From positions 620,001 through 684,000 of the forward strand of contig OZ242191.1 of the NCBI GenBank assembly GCA_965205915.1: DNA of 64,000 nt, written 5' to 3'. Source of the stretch: VXMO01 sp965205915. GTDB taxonomy: Bacteria > Chloroflexota > Dehalococcoidia > UBA6926. How positions within the stretch are numbered: the first letter of the stretch is position 1; the number at the start of each line of letters is the position of its first letter. The position numbers were made by a program, and so were the translations under genes. Positions 17,842 to 26,036 of the stretch are shown here, piece after piece. The notes under the pieces are model-generated. The model saw only the letters and a program-made list of their open reading frames with translations, made no database searches and was not told the origin of the DNA.

Positions 17842-17942
17842 CGGGAGGATGTCAACACGGGGATACCTCGAACGCAGCCGCCCGTCTGCTACGCTAGTGG
17901 AGGCATTTCCCCAACTCACCAGATAGGAGACACAAGCATACG

Positions 17943-18401
17943 ATGGCGGTTGAACGAACTCTGATTCTCATCAAGCCGGACGCGGTTCAGCGCAGTCTGA
18001 CGGGAGAGATTCTGGGCCGCTTTGAGAAGCGCGGCCTCAAGATCGTCGGCGCAAAGCTGGTACGGGTTGAACGCAGCCTGGCAGAGGAGCACTACGCGGA
18101 GCATGTCGGCAAGCCCTTCCTGCCGGGCCTGTTGGATTTCATCACGTCATCTCCCCTGCTGGCGCTGGTATTTGAGGGAGAGCGAGCTATCGAGCTTGCG
18201 CGGCAGACGATGGGGGCGACCGATCCCGGAAAAGCCGCGCCGGGCTCGATTCGAGCCGATTTTGGGTTGTCAGTGGGGATGAACCTTGTTCATGGGTCGG
18301 ACGGGCCGGAATCGGCGACGCGGGAGATTGCGTTGTGGTTCAGTGGGTCCGAATTGAGCGACTATGCGCAGGCCACAGAGCAGTGGCTCATTGAATCCTG
18401 A
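17943..18401 (+). CDS. ndk: Nucleoside diphosphate kinase
   Basis: A 152-residue NDK that moves the gamma phosphate between nucleoside di- and triphosphates by a phospho-histidine intermediate. ERTLILIKPDAVQR opens the protein, and the active-site block NLVHGSDGPESA contains the catalytic His near residue 119. The length matches the family. Its 3' end overlaps that of rsfS on the opposite strand by 14 nt. Confidence 0.95.
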   Translation: MAVERTLILIKPDAVQRSLTGEILGRFEKRGLKIVGAKLVRVERSLAEEHYAEHVGKPFLPGLLDFITSSPLLALVFEGERAIELARQTMGATDPGKAAPGSIRADFGLSVGMNLVHGSDGPESATREIALWFSGSELSDYAQATEQWLIES

Positions 18402-18771
18402 CGAGGGGCACGGCGCTGCGCCACAACTGCTCGAGATCGTAGAGTTCCCTCTGTTCCTCGGCAAAGATGTGGATGATCACGTCGCTGAAGTCCATCAAGA
18501 GCCAGCCGGAGTCCGCGTCTCCCTCGGTTCGCAACACAGACTGACCGGACTCTTTCAGGCCCTTATGCATCGCTTCCCGGATCGCCTGTCCCTGCCGCTG
18601 CGATTCAACGGTCATCAGGACGAAGGCGTCTGCGTAGGAGCATATTTCTCGCACGTCGAGCAGGAGAATGTCGCTCGCCTGCCGATCCTCGGCGATTTCG
18701 ACCGCCTTGCGAGCGAGCTCAATGCCCTCAATTGCCGAATCCGAACTGATGGTAGTGGCTTGTTCCGTCAT
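18388..18771 (-). CDS. rsfS: Ribosomal silencing factor RsfS
   Basis: A 127-residue RsfS (Iojap/DUF143) protein, which binds L14 and blocks subunit joining in starvation. Family blocks are visible: ASDILLLDVREICSYADAFVLMT, then SGWLLMDFSDVIIHIFAEEQRELYDLEQLW at the C-terminus. Convergent with ndk, with overlapping ends. Confidence 0.92.
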   Translation of the reverse strand: MTEQATTISSDSAIEGIELARKAVEIAEDRQASDILLLDVREICSYADAFVLMTVESQRQGQAIREAMHKGLKESGQSVLRTEGDADSGWLLMDFSDVIIHIFAEEQRELYDLEQLWRSAVPLVRIQ

Positions 18772-18833
18772 GAGGCCATACTACGACACCGTGCAACACC
18801 CAACAACGCGGGCGTTGCCGTTGAGGCGAGCTG

Positions 18834-19715
18834 ATGGAATCTCAATCAGTTGCACTGGCGGCGGGCGCGCTCATGATCGGCGCAGTCGCCGACCTGCTCT
18901 ATCGAGTCGCCCAACAGCGGGGCATTGAAGCGCCCAATTTCGTCTTCTGGCAATCGACGATCTTCTCCGGCCTCCTCTGGGCGGTCTCCGTCTCCAGTTG
19001 GCTGGTGTTTGGCGGGGACGGCCCTATCGCCTTTATCCACAGCAGCACGTGGTTCTATGGGGTGCCGGCAGGCATCATCGCCTACGCGGGCCTTACTTTA
19101 TTCGTCGCCAGCCTTCGAACGGGCGACGCAAGCGTTAACGCGCCGATTTTCCGCCTCAACTTCGTCGTTACCGCCATCGGCGCCATCCTCATCCTTGGCG
19201 AATCCGTCACCCTGCTCAAGACTGCCGGAATCGTGTTGGCGGTTCTGGCCGTCCTCGTCCTGTTGAACATCACCAAGATCACGGCCATCCGCACCAACGT
19301 CCGCTCGCTCCTCTATGCAGTGGTCGCATCGGTGTTGTTCGGCATCGCGGGTTTGATCTCCAAGGCCGCGCTGGACACGGGCGACATTGCCGCGGTGCCG
19401 CTCATCCTGACGCAGACGGTGGGATTCCAGCAGGCGGCAATCATCACGCTCATGCGAACCCGCCACTTCAGCCCAAACCGCGTGGTCGTCATGTTCGCGC
19501 CCGGCATCGCCCTCCTCCAGATCGCGTGGTCAGTGCTCCTGTTTGAGTCATTACGCATCGGCGATGCCAGCATCAGCTATCCCATCGTGCAGATGAGCTT
19601 CGTCATAACGGCCATCCTCGCCGTGATATTCCTGAAGGAAGAGATGAACTGGAGCAAGGGCGGAGGATTGGTGATTGCCATCATTGCTGTCATAGTCCTC
19701 GGCCTCGCCGGTTGA
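18834..19715 (+). CDS. EamA/DMT-family transporter
   Basis: A 293-residue protein of about ten hydrophobic segments in two EamA-like halves; each half ends with the ILILGESVTLLKTAGIVLAVLAV or VIFLKEEMNWSKGGGLVIAIIAV pattern that is typical of drug/metabolite transporters. The substrate is unknown. It starts 63 nt beyond the divergent rsfS start. Confidence 0.85.
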   Translation: MESQSVALAAGALMIGAVADLLYRVAQQRGIEAPNFVFWQSTIFSGLLWAVSVSSWLVFGGDGPIAFIHSSTWFYGVPAGIIAYAGLTLFVASLRTGDASVNAPIFRLNFVVTAIGAILILGESVTLLKTAGIVLAVLAVLVLLNITKITAIRTNVRSLLYAVVASVLFGIAGLISKAALDTGDIAAVPLILTQTVGFQQAAIITLMRTRHFSPNRVVVMFAPGIALLQIAWSVLLFESLRIGDASISYPIVQMSFVITAILAVIFLKEEMNWSKGGGLVIAIIAVIVLGLAG

Positions 19716-19728
19716 CGGCGGGACAAGG

Positions 19729-19872
19729 CTAATTGAAAACGAATAGAGTGAGCCAGAGAAACACGGCTGCGATTGCTACGAGCGCCAACACGACCACCAA
19801 CAGCGCAGTGAAGGGGCCACGCTTACCACGACTCTTGATCCAAGCGGTTTTTGCCAGACCAATATCCGCCAT
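19729..19872 (-). CDS. Small single-span membrane protein coupled to a tiny Cys-rich ORF
   Basis: A 47-codon ORF, MADIGLAKTAWIKSRGKRGP followed by a 20-residue hydrophobic span and the end LTLFVFN. An in-frame ATG at 19884 would add four residues. Positive charges before the span predict a cytoplasmic N-terminus. Its ATG overlaps the stop of the upstream tiny ORF as TAATG (19870-19874), a classic reinitiation arrangement. Convergent with the EamA gene. Function unknown. Confidence 0.5.
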   Translation of the reverse strand: MADIGLAKTAWIKSRGKRGPFTALLVVVLALVAIAAVFLWLTLFVFN

Positions 19873-19940
19873 TACGTGTTCCATGTCACAAAACCCGGAC
19901 AACTCCTACATCTGGCGCAGCGCCGGTTGAGTACCTTCAT
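19872..19940 (-). CDS. Tiny Cys-rich ORF (22 codons), possible leader peptide
   Basis: ATG 19940 starts a 22-residue ORF with the core CARCRSCPGFVTW (CxxCxxC). AGAGGCGG sits 3 nt before the ATG, as part of an 8-bp hairpin (19941-19948 with 19958-19965), so folding could hide the ribosome binding site. The stop overlaps the next start as TAATG. A related core, CAKCRNCPRFITW, is encoded at 20687-20782, about 0.8 kb away. The peptide could bind metal; alternatively the two regions are copies of a non-coding repeat. Confidence 0.35.
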   Translation of the reverse strand: MKVLNRRCARCRSCPGFVTWNT

Positions 19941-19965
19941 GTCCGCCTCTGAAACGAAGGCGGAC
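19941..19965 (-). promoter_or_regulatory. Hairpin covering the ribosome binding site of the tiny Cys-rich ORF
   Basis: GTCCGCCT and AGGCGGAC form a perfect 8-bp stem around a 9-nt loop, ending directly at the ATG at 19940. The purine-rich arm is the only Shine-Dalgarno candidate, so the stem could control initiation. The region 19966-20088 contains nothing further that I recognise. Confidence 0.35.
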
Positions 19966-20088
19966 TACTCACTTAGGCCAGCCCTTGGCTTATCCAATTT
20001 CTTGGCTATTGCTTGCAGCTTTCCTTAGTTAACTTGCTAAGGACGCGCCACATTGTGGGCCCTAAGTGGGACATCTCGTCCGTGAACC

Positions 20089-20313
20089 CTATAGCCCCTC
20101 CAAGAAGGCATGGAACGTATCCATGTTGAGGCCATGCGCTTCCAACTGATCTTGCAAGTCTTCTAATGGAATATCTTCAGCGATGCTTAAGATGACAATG
20201 CGCGTAGGGTCTCCATCCGTATACGCCTCGTGCGTGCCATCAGTGTTTATGCGTGAATAACCCATCTGCGTCAATACTGCTTCCACTTTGGAGCGAGTAA
20301 GACGGCTAGGCAA
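20089..20313 (-). CDS. HicA-like toxin of a type II toxin-antitoxin pair
   Basis: A 74-residue protein with the double-stranded RNA-binding-like HicA pattern: LTRSKVEAVLTQMGYSRIN, then DGTHEAY with the GTH that corresponds to the catalytic GSH, a VILSIAEDIPLEDLQDQLEAHGL block, and the HicA-type end. HicA proteins are mRNA interferases. It starts with TTG and overlaps the upstream HicB-like gene by 8 nt. The assignment rests on the motif pattern and pairing; the sequence is divergent. Confidence 0.65.
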   Translation of the reverse strand: MPSRLTRSKVEAVLTQMGYSRINTDGTHEAYTDGDPTRIVILSIAEDIPLEDLQDQLEAHGLNMDTFHAFLEGL

Positions 20314-20599
20314 AGACGACCTCGCGATCCACTAGCTGCTCTTTCTCGTCGCCGACATAGGATACGGAGTGACTCACACGATGCCTATCCAGATATCCGC
20401 GAAAGTCGTCCAAGCTGTAGTTGTCCTTGAATGTCTTGACAATGAAATCAAGCATCTTGTCCGACGCCGCCGCCGCCGCCTCCTGTGAGTCTCCGTAGGC
20501 AGTCACAGCCAGTCCCTCCAACCGCGCTGCCCAGTAGTCACCACGGTCTTCCAAGGTCTTGTGAATCGCCACTTTGACGACCGTCATATTCGAAGACAT
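20306..20599 (-). CDS. HicB-like antitoxin
   Basis: A 97-residue protein whose first half fits the HicB partial RNase H fold: DYWAARLEGLAVTAYGDSQEAAAAASDKMLDF resembles the conserved YWVAEVPDLPG..GDT.EEA pattern. The C-terminal portion, YSLDDFRGYLDRHRV and onwards, is not an obvious ribbon-helix-helix, so DNA binding is uncertain. GAGAGG lies before ATG 20599. Antitoxin-first order with an 8-nt overlap into the HicA-like gene supports a TA operon. Confidence 0.65.
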   Translation of the reverse strand: MSSNMTVVKVAIHKTLEDRGDYWAARLEGLAVTAYGDSQEAAAAASDKMLDFIVKTFKDNYSLDDFRGYLDRHRVSHSVSYVGDEKEQLVDREVVFA

Positions 20600-20686
20600 G
20601 AGTTACCTCTCACGACATTAGTTATCGTCCGGCAATGATGCTCTCTAACGGTGTGTGTGTCAAAAGAGAACGTCCATCTTGCGCGA

Positions 20687-20782
20687 TCAGGTCTCTGTAC
20701 CGCAACCGCTTGCCATCCATGTGATGAAGCGCGGACAGTTCCTACATTTGGCGCAGCACCGTTTGAGCACCTGTATGCCCAT
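20687..20782 (-). CDS. Tiny Cys-rich ORF (31 codons)
   Basis: An ATG at 20782 opens a 31-codon frame with core CCAKCRNCPRFITW, and one more Cys near its end. The core is similar in DNA (about 75% over 60 nt) and peptide to the ORF at 19872-19940. It lies 88 nt upstream of the HicB-like gene. No clear Shine-Dalgarno is seen, so this may be a repeat copy rather than a gene. Confidence 0.3.
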   Translation of the reverse strand: MGIQVLKRCCAKCRNCPRFITWMASGCGTET

Positions 20783-20786
20783 CGAT

Positions 20787-20856
20787 CATTCCCATTCACC
20801 ACTCGTCATTCCTGATCGCCACCCGTCATTCCCACGGAAGCGGGATTCCAGACCCG
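20787..20856. repeat. REP-like repeat cluster upstream of mnmA
   Basis: CGTCATTCC occurs as CACTCGTCATTCC and CACCCGTCATTCCCACGG with the partner GCGGGATTCCAG, forming the CCGTCATTCCC..GGGATTCC palindrome. The rest of the 20600-20941 gap holds only the tiny ORF. Confidence 0.7.
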
Positions 20857-20941
20857 CTTCTACAATCAGTCTACAACCACCTGCTTATGCGGCCTTCCAC
20901 CTTTGCGCTGATTGTCACGAGTCCGTATTGTAGAAGGTGAG

Positions 20942-22078
20942 ATGAGTACTTCAGAGAGAGTCATTGTTGCCATGAGCGGCGGGGTTGATTCCTCCGTCGC
21001 CGCGTATCTGCTCAAGGAGCAGGGCTACGAGGTTATCGGCGTGACGATGCGCCTGTGGAGCGATGACGTAGAGGGCGCGTCGCGCCACAACCGCGCCTGC
21101 TGCTCCGTGGAGGACGTGTTTGACGCCAAGCGCGTGGCGCAGAAGCTCGATATGCCTCACTACGTCCTGAACATGGAGGAGGAGTTCCGCAAGCACGTCA
21201 TCGAGTACTTCATCCGCGAGTACAAGAATGGCCGCACGCCACACCCCTGCATCGCCTGCAACGACAAGATCAAGTTCGCATTCTTCTTACAGCGGGCGCT
21301 GTCTCTTGAGGCCGATTGGATCGCCACCGGTCACTATGTCCGCCGCCGCGTCGCCGACGATGGCAACATTGAGCTCCACAAGGCCGTTGACCCCTCAAAG
21401 GATCAGACCTACGTGCTCTACGGGCTTGGGCAGGAGGAGTTGCGACGCTCCCTGTTCCCCATCGGAGAGATGCCAAAGCAGGACGTGCGCCGCATCGCGC
21501 ATGAGCTTGACCTGCCCGTCGCCGACAAGCCGGACAGCCAGGAAATCTGCTTCGTGCCCTCCGGCGATTACCGGGCTTTTCTCTCTGAGCACATGGTGCT
21601 CACACCCGGCCCTATCGTTGACGTTGACGGCAAGCATGTCGGCACCCACATGGGAACCGCCGGCTACACCATCGGCCAGCGAAAGGGTCTGCCGCCATCG
21701 CCTGCGGGCCGCCGCATGTACGTCATCGACATCGATACGGCAGAGAACACCATCGTCATCGGCCCCGAGGACCTCCTCCTGGCGCAGGGTTTGCGCGCCA
21801 CGCAGGCCAGGTTCATTGACGGCCTAAGTCCTGCCAACGGCGAGCCAATCCACGTCACCGCCAAGGTGCGTTACAAGTCGCCGGAGTCACCCGCTCTCCT
21901 GATACCGGACGGCGCAGATGCGTTCACATTGCGATTTGACGAGCCTCAGCGCGCCGTCACGCCCGGTCAGGCAGTCGCGCTCTATGACGGCGAAAGGATG
22001 ATTGGCGGGGGCGTTATCGACGGCGCAATTGCAGCGGAAGACACGTCAGATTCTCCACTCGCTGCCCAAGCAGTGTAA
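20942..22078 (+). CDS. mnmA: tRNA-specific 2-thiouridylase MnmA
   Basis: MnmA adenylates and thiolates U34 of tRNA-Lys, -Glu and -Gln. The PP-loop is VAMSGGVDSSVAAYLLKEQGYEVIGVTMRLW at the N-terminus; the nucleophile region PHPCIACNDKIKF and the second Cys in DSQEICFVPSGDYR are present, as is the GTAGYTIGQRKGL block of the central domain. ATG 20942 is preceded by GAAGGTGAG and fits the family; a start at 20912 is less likely. 378 residues, normal length. Confidence 0.95.
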   Translation: MSTSERVIVAMSGGVDSSVAAYLLKEQGYEVIGVTMRLWSDDVEGASRHNRACCSVEDVFDAKRVAQKLDMPHYVLNMEEEFRKHVIEYFIREYKNGRTPHPCIACNDKIKFAFFLQRALSLEADWIATGHYVRRRVADDGNIELHKAVDPSKDQTYVLYGLGQEELRRSLFPIGEMPKQDVRRIAHELDLPVADKPDSQEICFVPSGDYRAFLSEHMVLTPGPIVDVDGKHVGTHMGTAGYTIGQRKGLPPSPAGRRMYVIDIDTAENTIVIGPEDLLLAQGLRATQARFIDGLSPANGEPIHVTAKVRYKSPESPALLIPDGADAFTLRFDEPQRAVTPGQAVALYDGERMIGGGVIDGAIAAEDTSDSPLAAQAV

Positions 22079-22105
22079 AATCGCCTACGGGGATACAGGG
22101 ACGAC

Positions 22106-22693
22106 ATGTCAATCATTGCTTTGACACATGGCCTGCGCGACCTTCTGAATAGAGGCGACACGCCGGCTCAAAACGGATATCCGTCCGGCGACACGCTTGC
22201 CGGCGTGTTCGAGGCCTGCCAACGCACCCTGACGCAAGCCGTGGAAACCATGTCCGAAGAGGATATGGCATGGCGGCCGTTTCCCGAGACACCGTCCGCC
22301 GGCTACTACCTCTGGCACGTGGCGCGCGTGCAGGACGCCCTGCTCCACAAGCAGATTCTCAATAGGCCGGAAGTCTATGAGACGCACGGCTACGCCCATG
22401 AATTCGGATTGCCGCAGGAAGACACCGGCCAGGACTACACTGCGACGCAGCGCGCGCATTTCCAAGAGCCGCCGAAGGCAGAACTGCTCGAATACCTGCG
22501 GCTCACCTTCCAGGCCGTCCTCCGCACCATAGAAGAGCTTGGTCCGGAAGGCCTGGACTTCGAGACGAACAGCGGAATGCAGCGCATCCGCTACCTCATC
22601 ATCCTGACCACTCACGCCAACCTCCATGCCGGCGCAATCAACCACATCAGGGAGGTTCTCACAGCCTCCCGAGAGGTTCCAACTGAAAGCTGA
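22106..22693 (+). CDS. DinB superfamily protein
   Basis: A 195-residue four-helix DinB/YfiT-type protein. Potential metal ligands are His in YYLWHVARVQD near residue 71 and the pair in TTHANLHAGAINH near residue 175. DinB-fold enzymes include thiol-S-transferases and maleylpyruvate isomerases, but the reaction here is unknown. It begins 28 nt after mnmA and its 3' end overlaps the longest rnhB frame. Confidence 0.85.
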   Translation: MSIIALTHGLRDLLNRGDTPAQNGYPSGDTLAGVFEACQRTLTQAVETMSEEDMAWRPFPETPSAGYYLWHVARVQDALLHKQILNRPEVYETHGYAHEFGLPQEDTGQDYTATQRAHFQEPPKAELLEYLRLTFQAVLRTIEELGPEGLDFETNSGMQRIRYLIILTTHANLHAGAINHIREVLTASREVPTES

Positions 22694-23366
22694 TCCTCCG
22701 GACGGCGACACCTCTCGACCGCAGCGCGCCATCGTCCCGCCCGTCACACGCCCCGGCCTCTCTTACGAGCGCGAGTTGTTATTGCAGGGCGCGCGAAAAA
22801 TTGTGGGCATTGATGAAGCAGGCCGCGGCGCATTGGCCGGGCCCGTCGCCGCCGGCGCCGTCATCCTCCCCCCTCAACCACTCGCCTGGTTCGATGAAGT
22901 TGACGACTCCAAGCGCCTCACCGAGGCAGAAAGAGAAAGACTCGCCAAGCTCATCGTCCGGGACGCGGCAGTGGGGCTCGCCATGACACCCGCAAGCCGC
23001 ATCGATAGCGACGGAATCGCCGCCGCCACGCGTGAGGCCATGCTGGCCGCTCTCAGCGCGCTTGGTGGAGACGTGGACGGCGTCCTCGTTGACGGATTCG
23101 CGCTCCCTCTACCCGACGGCGTTCGGCAGTTAGCCATCACGCGGGGCGATCAGGTCTCGATTTCAATTTCCGCCGCCTCCATCGTCGCCAAGGTCGCCCG
23201 AGACGAGGTTATGCGCCGGTTGGATACCGAACACTCCGGTTACGGCCTCGCAAGAAACAAGGGCTACGGCACCGCCCAGCATCTCCGCGCATTGCGGCAA
23301 ATCGGCCCCTCCCCAATTCACCGCCGCACGTTCCGCAACGTGGAGAACGCCGTGCAGGCATCTTGA
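22626..23366 (+). CDS. rnhB: Ribonuclease HII
   Basis: RNase HII removes RNA from RNA-DNA hybrids and misincorporated ribonucleotides. The signature VGIDEAGRGALAGPVAAGAVIL gives the DEAG catalytic pair; DDSKRLTEAERERL, VLVDGFALPLP, SISAASIVAKVARDEVM and NKGYGTAQHL complete the family set. The annotated ATG at 22626 overlaps the DinB gene by 68 nt. A CTG at about 22686, placed after GAGAGG, would avoid this; the N-terminus is therefore uncertain. Confidence 0.93.
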   Translation: MPAQSTTSGRFSQPPERFQLKADPPDGDTSRPQRAIVPPVTRPGLSYERELLLQGARKIVGIDEAGRGALAGPVAAGAVILPPQPLAWFDEVDDSKRLTEAERERLAKLIVRDAAVGLAMTPASRIDSDGIAAATREAMLAALSALGGDVDGVLVDGFALPLPDGVRQLAITRGDQVSISISAASIVAKVARDEVMRRLDTEHSGYGLARNKGYGTAQHLRALRQIGPSPIHRRTFRNVENAVQAS

Positions 23367-23498
23367 CACATGACGCTCGCCCGCATAGCATGTCGTCGTT
23401 CAGATATGTCCAATGAACTACTAGAGCCCCCAAGTACGGGGCATACCACTATCACACTGGGCCGACGTGTGTCACACGTCCCCTGGGCATAGACGCCG

Positions 23499-24809
23499 GT
23501 GTCCGCGCTTCTACTGCCGGCGTATCCGCTCGCGCTCGTCCTGCTGACGTTGATCGTGGCGCTTGAGGACGCGTTCTTCCAGACGCGCGGAGAACGACTG
23601 GAACGTCTTGTTCAGCGGCGGAGACCGGGCGCGCGTCGCCTCGCCCAACTCCAGGAATCGCACGAATCTCTTGCGATGGCCGGCCTGATGATCCGTTCCT
23701 CAGCCACCGTTCTTTTTGCCATCATCAGCTTTGCCCTCGTCACTATGCACAGCCCCTGGCCCTCGCTGGAGATCCCGCTTGGCATCGTCATAACGATTGC
23801 GGGCGTCATTCTCGCGCAGGCCGCCGGGCGTGTCTGGGGCGGCCATGACGCCGACCGCCTGGCCCTTGTATCCGCCCCATTCGCCGCGCTCGTCAATGCC
23901 GTGCTATCAATACCGGCTGCGGCGTTGCGCTCGCTTTTCCGTCCCCTTGCCCGGCTGTTGGGTCAAAAACATTCCGAATCGACAGCTGCGGAAAGGTCTG
24001 ACCAACGGCAGTCCAACGGCGATCACACGAACGGCAATGAGACAATCGCGGGCACGGACGAGGAATGGGAACGCAATGTAATGCGTGGCCTCGTCCGACT
24101 GGAGTCGCTGGCCGTGCGGGAAGTTATGGTGCCGCGACCGGACATTGTCGGTATTGAGACCGGCTCCTCACTTGACGACGCCGTGGAAATCGTCATGCGT
24201 GAGGGGTACAGCCGTCTGCCGCTCTATCGCGGCAATCTCGACGAAACCGTCGGAATCCTCTACGCAAAGGACCTCCTCGCCTCATTCCAGAACAAGAATG
24301 GGGAAACCAGCCTTGAGTCCATCGTCCGCCCTCCCTTCCACGTTCCTGAAACCAAGCGCGTGGGCGATCTTCTGCGAGAGTTTCAGACGAGGCGCGTGCA
24401 CATCGCCCTGGTCGTTGACGAATACGGCAGCCTCGTGGGATTGGTCACAAACGAGGACCTGCTGGAAGAGATCGTCGGCGACATCGATGACGAATTCACG
24501 GCGAGCGAGCCACTCGTCCACCGTGTTAGTAAGCGAGAGGCCGTCGTTGATGCCCGCGCGCCACTCAAGTACATCAACGAAATGTTCAATGTGGAACTGC
24601 ACGCGGAGGGCGTGGACACCGTCGGCGGCCTGATCCTGTACGTGCTGGGGCGTATACCGCACCCGGGCGAGACCGTTAGCGACAACGGCCTGTCTATGAC
24701 CATCCTGTCCACAACAGGACGGCGAGTTCGCCAGGTGCGGCTTATCCACGGCGAGTCTGCAGACACGGACGCGATAGAAGAAGATACCCCCACCGTCGCC
24801 TCCGCCTAG
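23499..24809 (+). CDS. CNNM/CorC-type hemolysin family protein
   Basis: A 436-residue protein with an N-terminal membrane domain of about three to four spans related to CNNM (DUF21), then a hydrophilic linker, two CBS domains (REVMVPRPDIVGIETGSSLDDAVEIV and VPETKRVGDLLREFQTRRVHIALVVDEYGSLVGLVT) and a C-terminal CorC_HlyC domain (GVDTVGGLILYVLGRIPHPGE). The family is tied to magnesium or cobalt efflux and membrane integrity. It starts with GTG. A strong bidirectional terminator follows. Confidence 0.88.
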   Translation: MSALLLPAYPLALVLLTLIVALEDAFFQTRGERLERLVQRRRPGARRLAQLQESHESLAMAGLMIRSSATVLFAIISFALVTMHSPWPSLEIPLGIVITIAGVILAQAAGRVWGGHDADRLALVSAPFAALVNAVLSIPAAALRSLFRPLARLLGQKHSESTAAERSDQRQSNGDHTNGNETIAGTDEEWERNVMRGLVRLESLAVREVMVPRPDIVGIETGSSLDDAVEIVMREGYSRLPLYRGNLDETVGILYAKDLLASFQNKNGETSLESIVRPPFHVPETKRVGDLLREFQTRRVHIALVVDEYGSLVGLVTNEDLLEEIVGDIDDEFTASEPLVHRVSKREAVVDARAPLKYINEMFNVELHAEGVDTVGGLILYVLGRIPHPGETVSDNGLSMTILSTTGRRVRQVRLIHGESADTDAIEEDTPTVASA

Positions 24810-24838
24810 CTGCGCCACCCGCATCCCCCAAAAAGGAA

Positions 24839-24873
24839 GAGCGCCCCAAATGGGGCGCTCTCAATGTTTTTTT
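24839..24873 (+). terminator. Rho-independent terminator, bidirectional
   Basis: A perfect 9-bp stem GAGCGCCCC/GGGGCGCTC with loop AAAT is followed on the plus strand by TCAATGTTTTTTT. On the minus strand it is followed by TTCCTTTTTGG, so it can also terminate the convergent collagen-like gene. Confidence 0.9.
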
Positions 24874-24887
24874 CCGAGGCTTCGAGC

Positions 24888-25484
24888 CTACTTGGCTCCA
24901 AGTGTTGGAGCTTCGCCGGGGCCGTACACACGGATGGCCGTGCTCGCGACCGCCGGTCCGGACGCGCCTTCCGGCGCGCGGCTACCGACCGCAACAACCG
25001 TCCAGAGGCCCGGTGGCAAGTCCTGCGGGATAGCCAACGCAAGGTCGGAACCCACAATCATCTCCAGAGCGCCCGAGGAGTTAACTTGCGCCCTGCCCAT
25101 TTCGTAGTCGATACCCGTGCCGAGCGCCTCCCGGATAGACAGGGTCACCACATCCCGTCGTGGGAACCCGGAGAGTCGAAACGTGACACGCGTCGTTCCC
25201 GGCACGAGGACGACCGACGGATCGAGTGTGTTGATATTGGCTTCGGGATTGATCGCGCCGGCGCCGTCTGCTCCGGGCGCCCCGGCCGCGCCGGGGGCTC
25301 CTGGGGCGCCTGGGGCGCCGAGTCGGCCGGGCTGGCCGTCAGTGCCATCGGCGCCTGGCGCGCCGGGCTGGCCTGCTGCGCCGCGTTCACCGGGCGTGCC
25401 TATCGGGCCCGTGCATGCGGCAAGAACAAGAATAAAGGCGGTAATAAGGACAAGTGGAATCCAAAATGCTTTCCCTGTAAACAC
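24888..25484 (-). CDS. Collagen-like repeat lipoprotein
   Basis: GTG 25484, after the strong site AAGGAGG, starts a 198-residue lipoprotein precursor: a hydrophobic signal ends VLAACTG (lipobox LAAC), then 17 consecutive Gly-X-Y triplets from about residue 27 (GPI GTP GER and so on, rich in GAP and GAD), then a beta-rich C-terminal domain of about 110 residues with LSGFPRRDVVTLSIREALG. The Gly-X-Y block likely forms a collagen triple helix, making a trimeric surface stalk tethered to the membrane. The C-terminal domain is unassigned. Confidence 0.8.
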   Translation of the reverse strand: MFTGKAFWIPLVLITAFILVLAACTGPIGTPGERGAAGQPGAPGADGTDGQPGRLGAPGAPGAPGAAGAPGADGAGAINPEANINTLDPSVVLVPGTTRVTFRLSGFPRRDVVTLSIREALGTGIDYEMGRAQVNSSGALEMIVGSDLALAIPQDLPPGLWTVVAVGSRAPEGASGPAVASTAIRVYGPGEAPTLGAK

Positions 25485-25696
25485 GCGCTGCTCCCTCCTT
25501 CGAACCCCACCCAACGCTGCGTATTTTGGCCGAAACGCGCTCGTCAGGCAGCTGAAAGACGTTCAATCATATTGGCGCGGCTATGGAATTGTCAAGCCAA
25601 ATCCTACTCAAACAGCGGCTTTCTTACGTGGCAATGTCATTCCCGCAATCCGTCCCGCCACCTGACAACTGTCCGCAATCTTCGCCTTAACGGGCG

Positions 25697-25702
25697 TATA
25701 AT
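25697..25702 (+). promoter_or_regulatory. -10 hexamer of the tRNA-Ser promoter
   Basis: A consensus TATAAT lies 23 nt before the first tRNA-Ser. The -35 region 17 nt upstream (CGCAAT) is poor. Confidence 0.55.
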
Positions 25703-25724
25703 GGCTAACGGAGAGGCACTCTAC

Positions 25725-25814
<90 letters not shown>

Positions 25815-25823
25815 CACATGAAC

Positions 25824-25915
25824 GGAGAGGTGCTGGAGTGGCCGAACAGGCACGCCTGGAAAGCGTGTAGGGCCTTTACGGGCCCTCGCGGGTTCGAATC
25901 CCGCTCTCTCCGCCA
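25824..25915 (+). tRNA. tRNA-Ser (anticodon GGA)
   Basis: A second class II tRNA 9 nt after the first: acceptor GGAGAGG/TCTCTCC, anticodon stem CACGC/GCGTG with loop CTGGAAA giving anticodon GGA (reads UCC and UCU), a long variable arm, T arm GCGGG-TTCGAAT-CCCGC, discriminator G and encoded CCA. Probably cotranscribed with tRNA-Ser(CGA). Confidence 0.95.
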
Positions 25916-26001
25916 CATCACCACCCTGTCGGCCACCCGCGCCAAAACGCGGAATCCAACCCACAAGCCAACCAACTTCACTCGCGAACCGAGAATAATC
26001 C

Positions 26002-26030
26002 TTGACCCGTTGGCGTGAAATCGATAGCGT
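26002..26030 (+). promoter_or_regulatory. Candidate dprA promoter, leaderless spacing
   Basis: TTGACC (26002-26007) and TAGCGT (26025-26030) are 17 nt apart, and the GTG start of dprA follows 6 nt later. Transcription would begin at or next to the start codon, and no Shine-Dalgarno is present. Confidence 0.45.
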
Positions 26031-26036
26031 TGAATC

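Noticed and set aside
20584..20802. 72-codon minus-strand frame upstream of HicB
   Set aside because: No start signal, overlaps the Cys-rich ORF in another frame and shows no family pattern.
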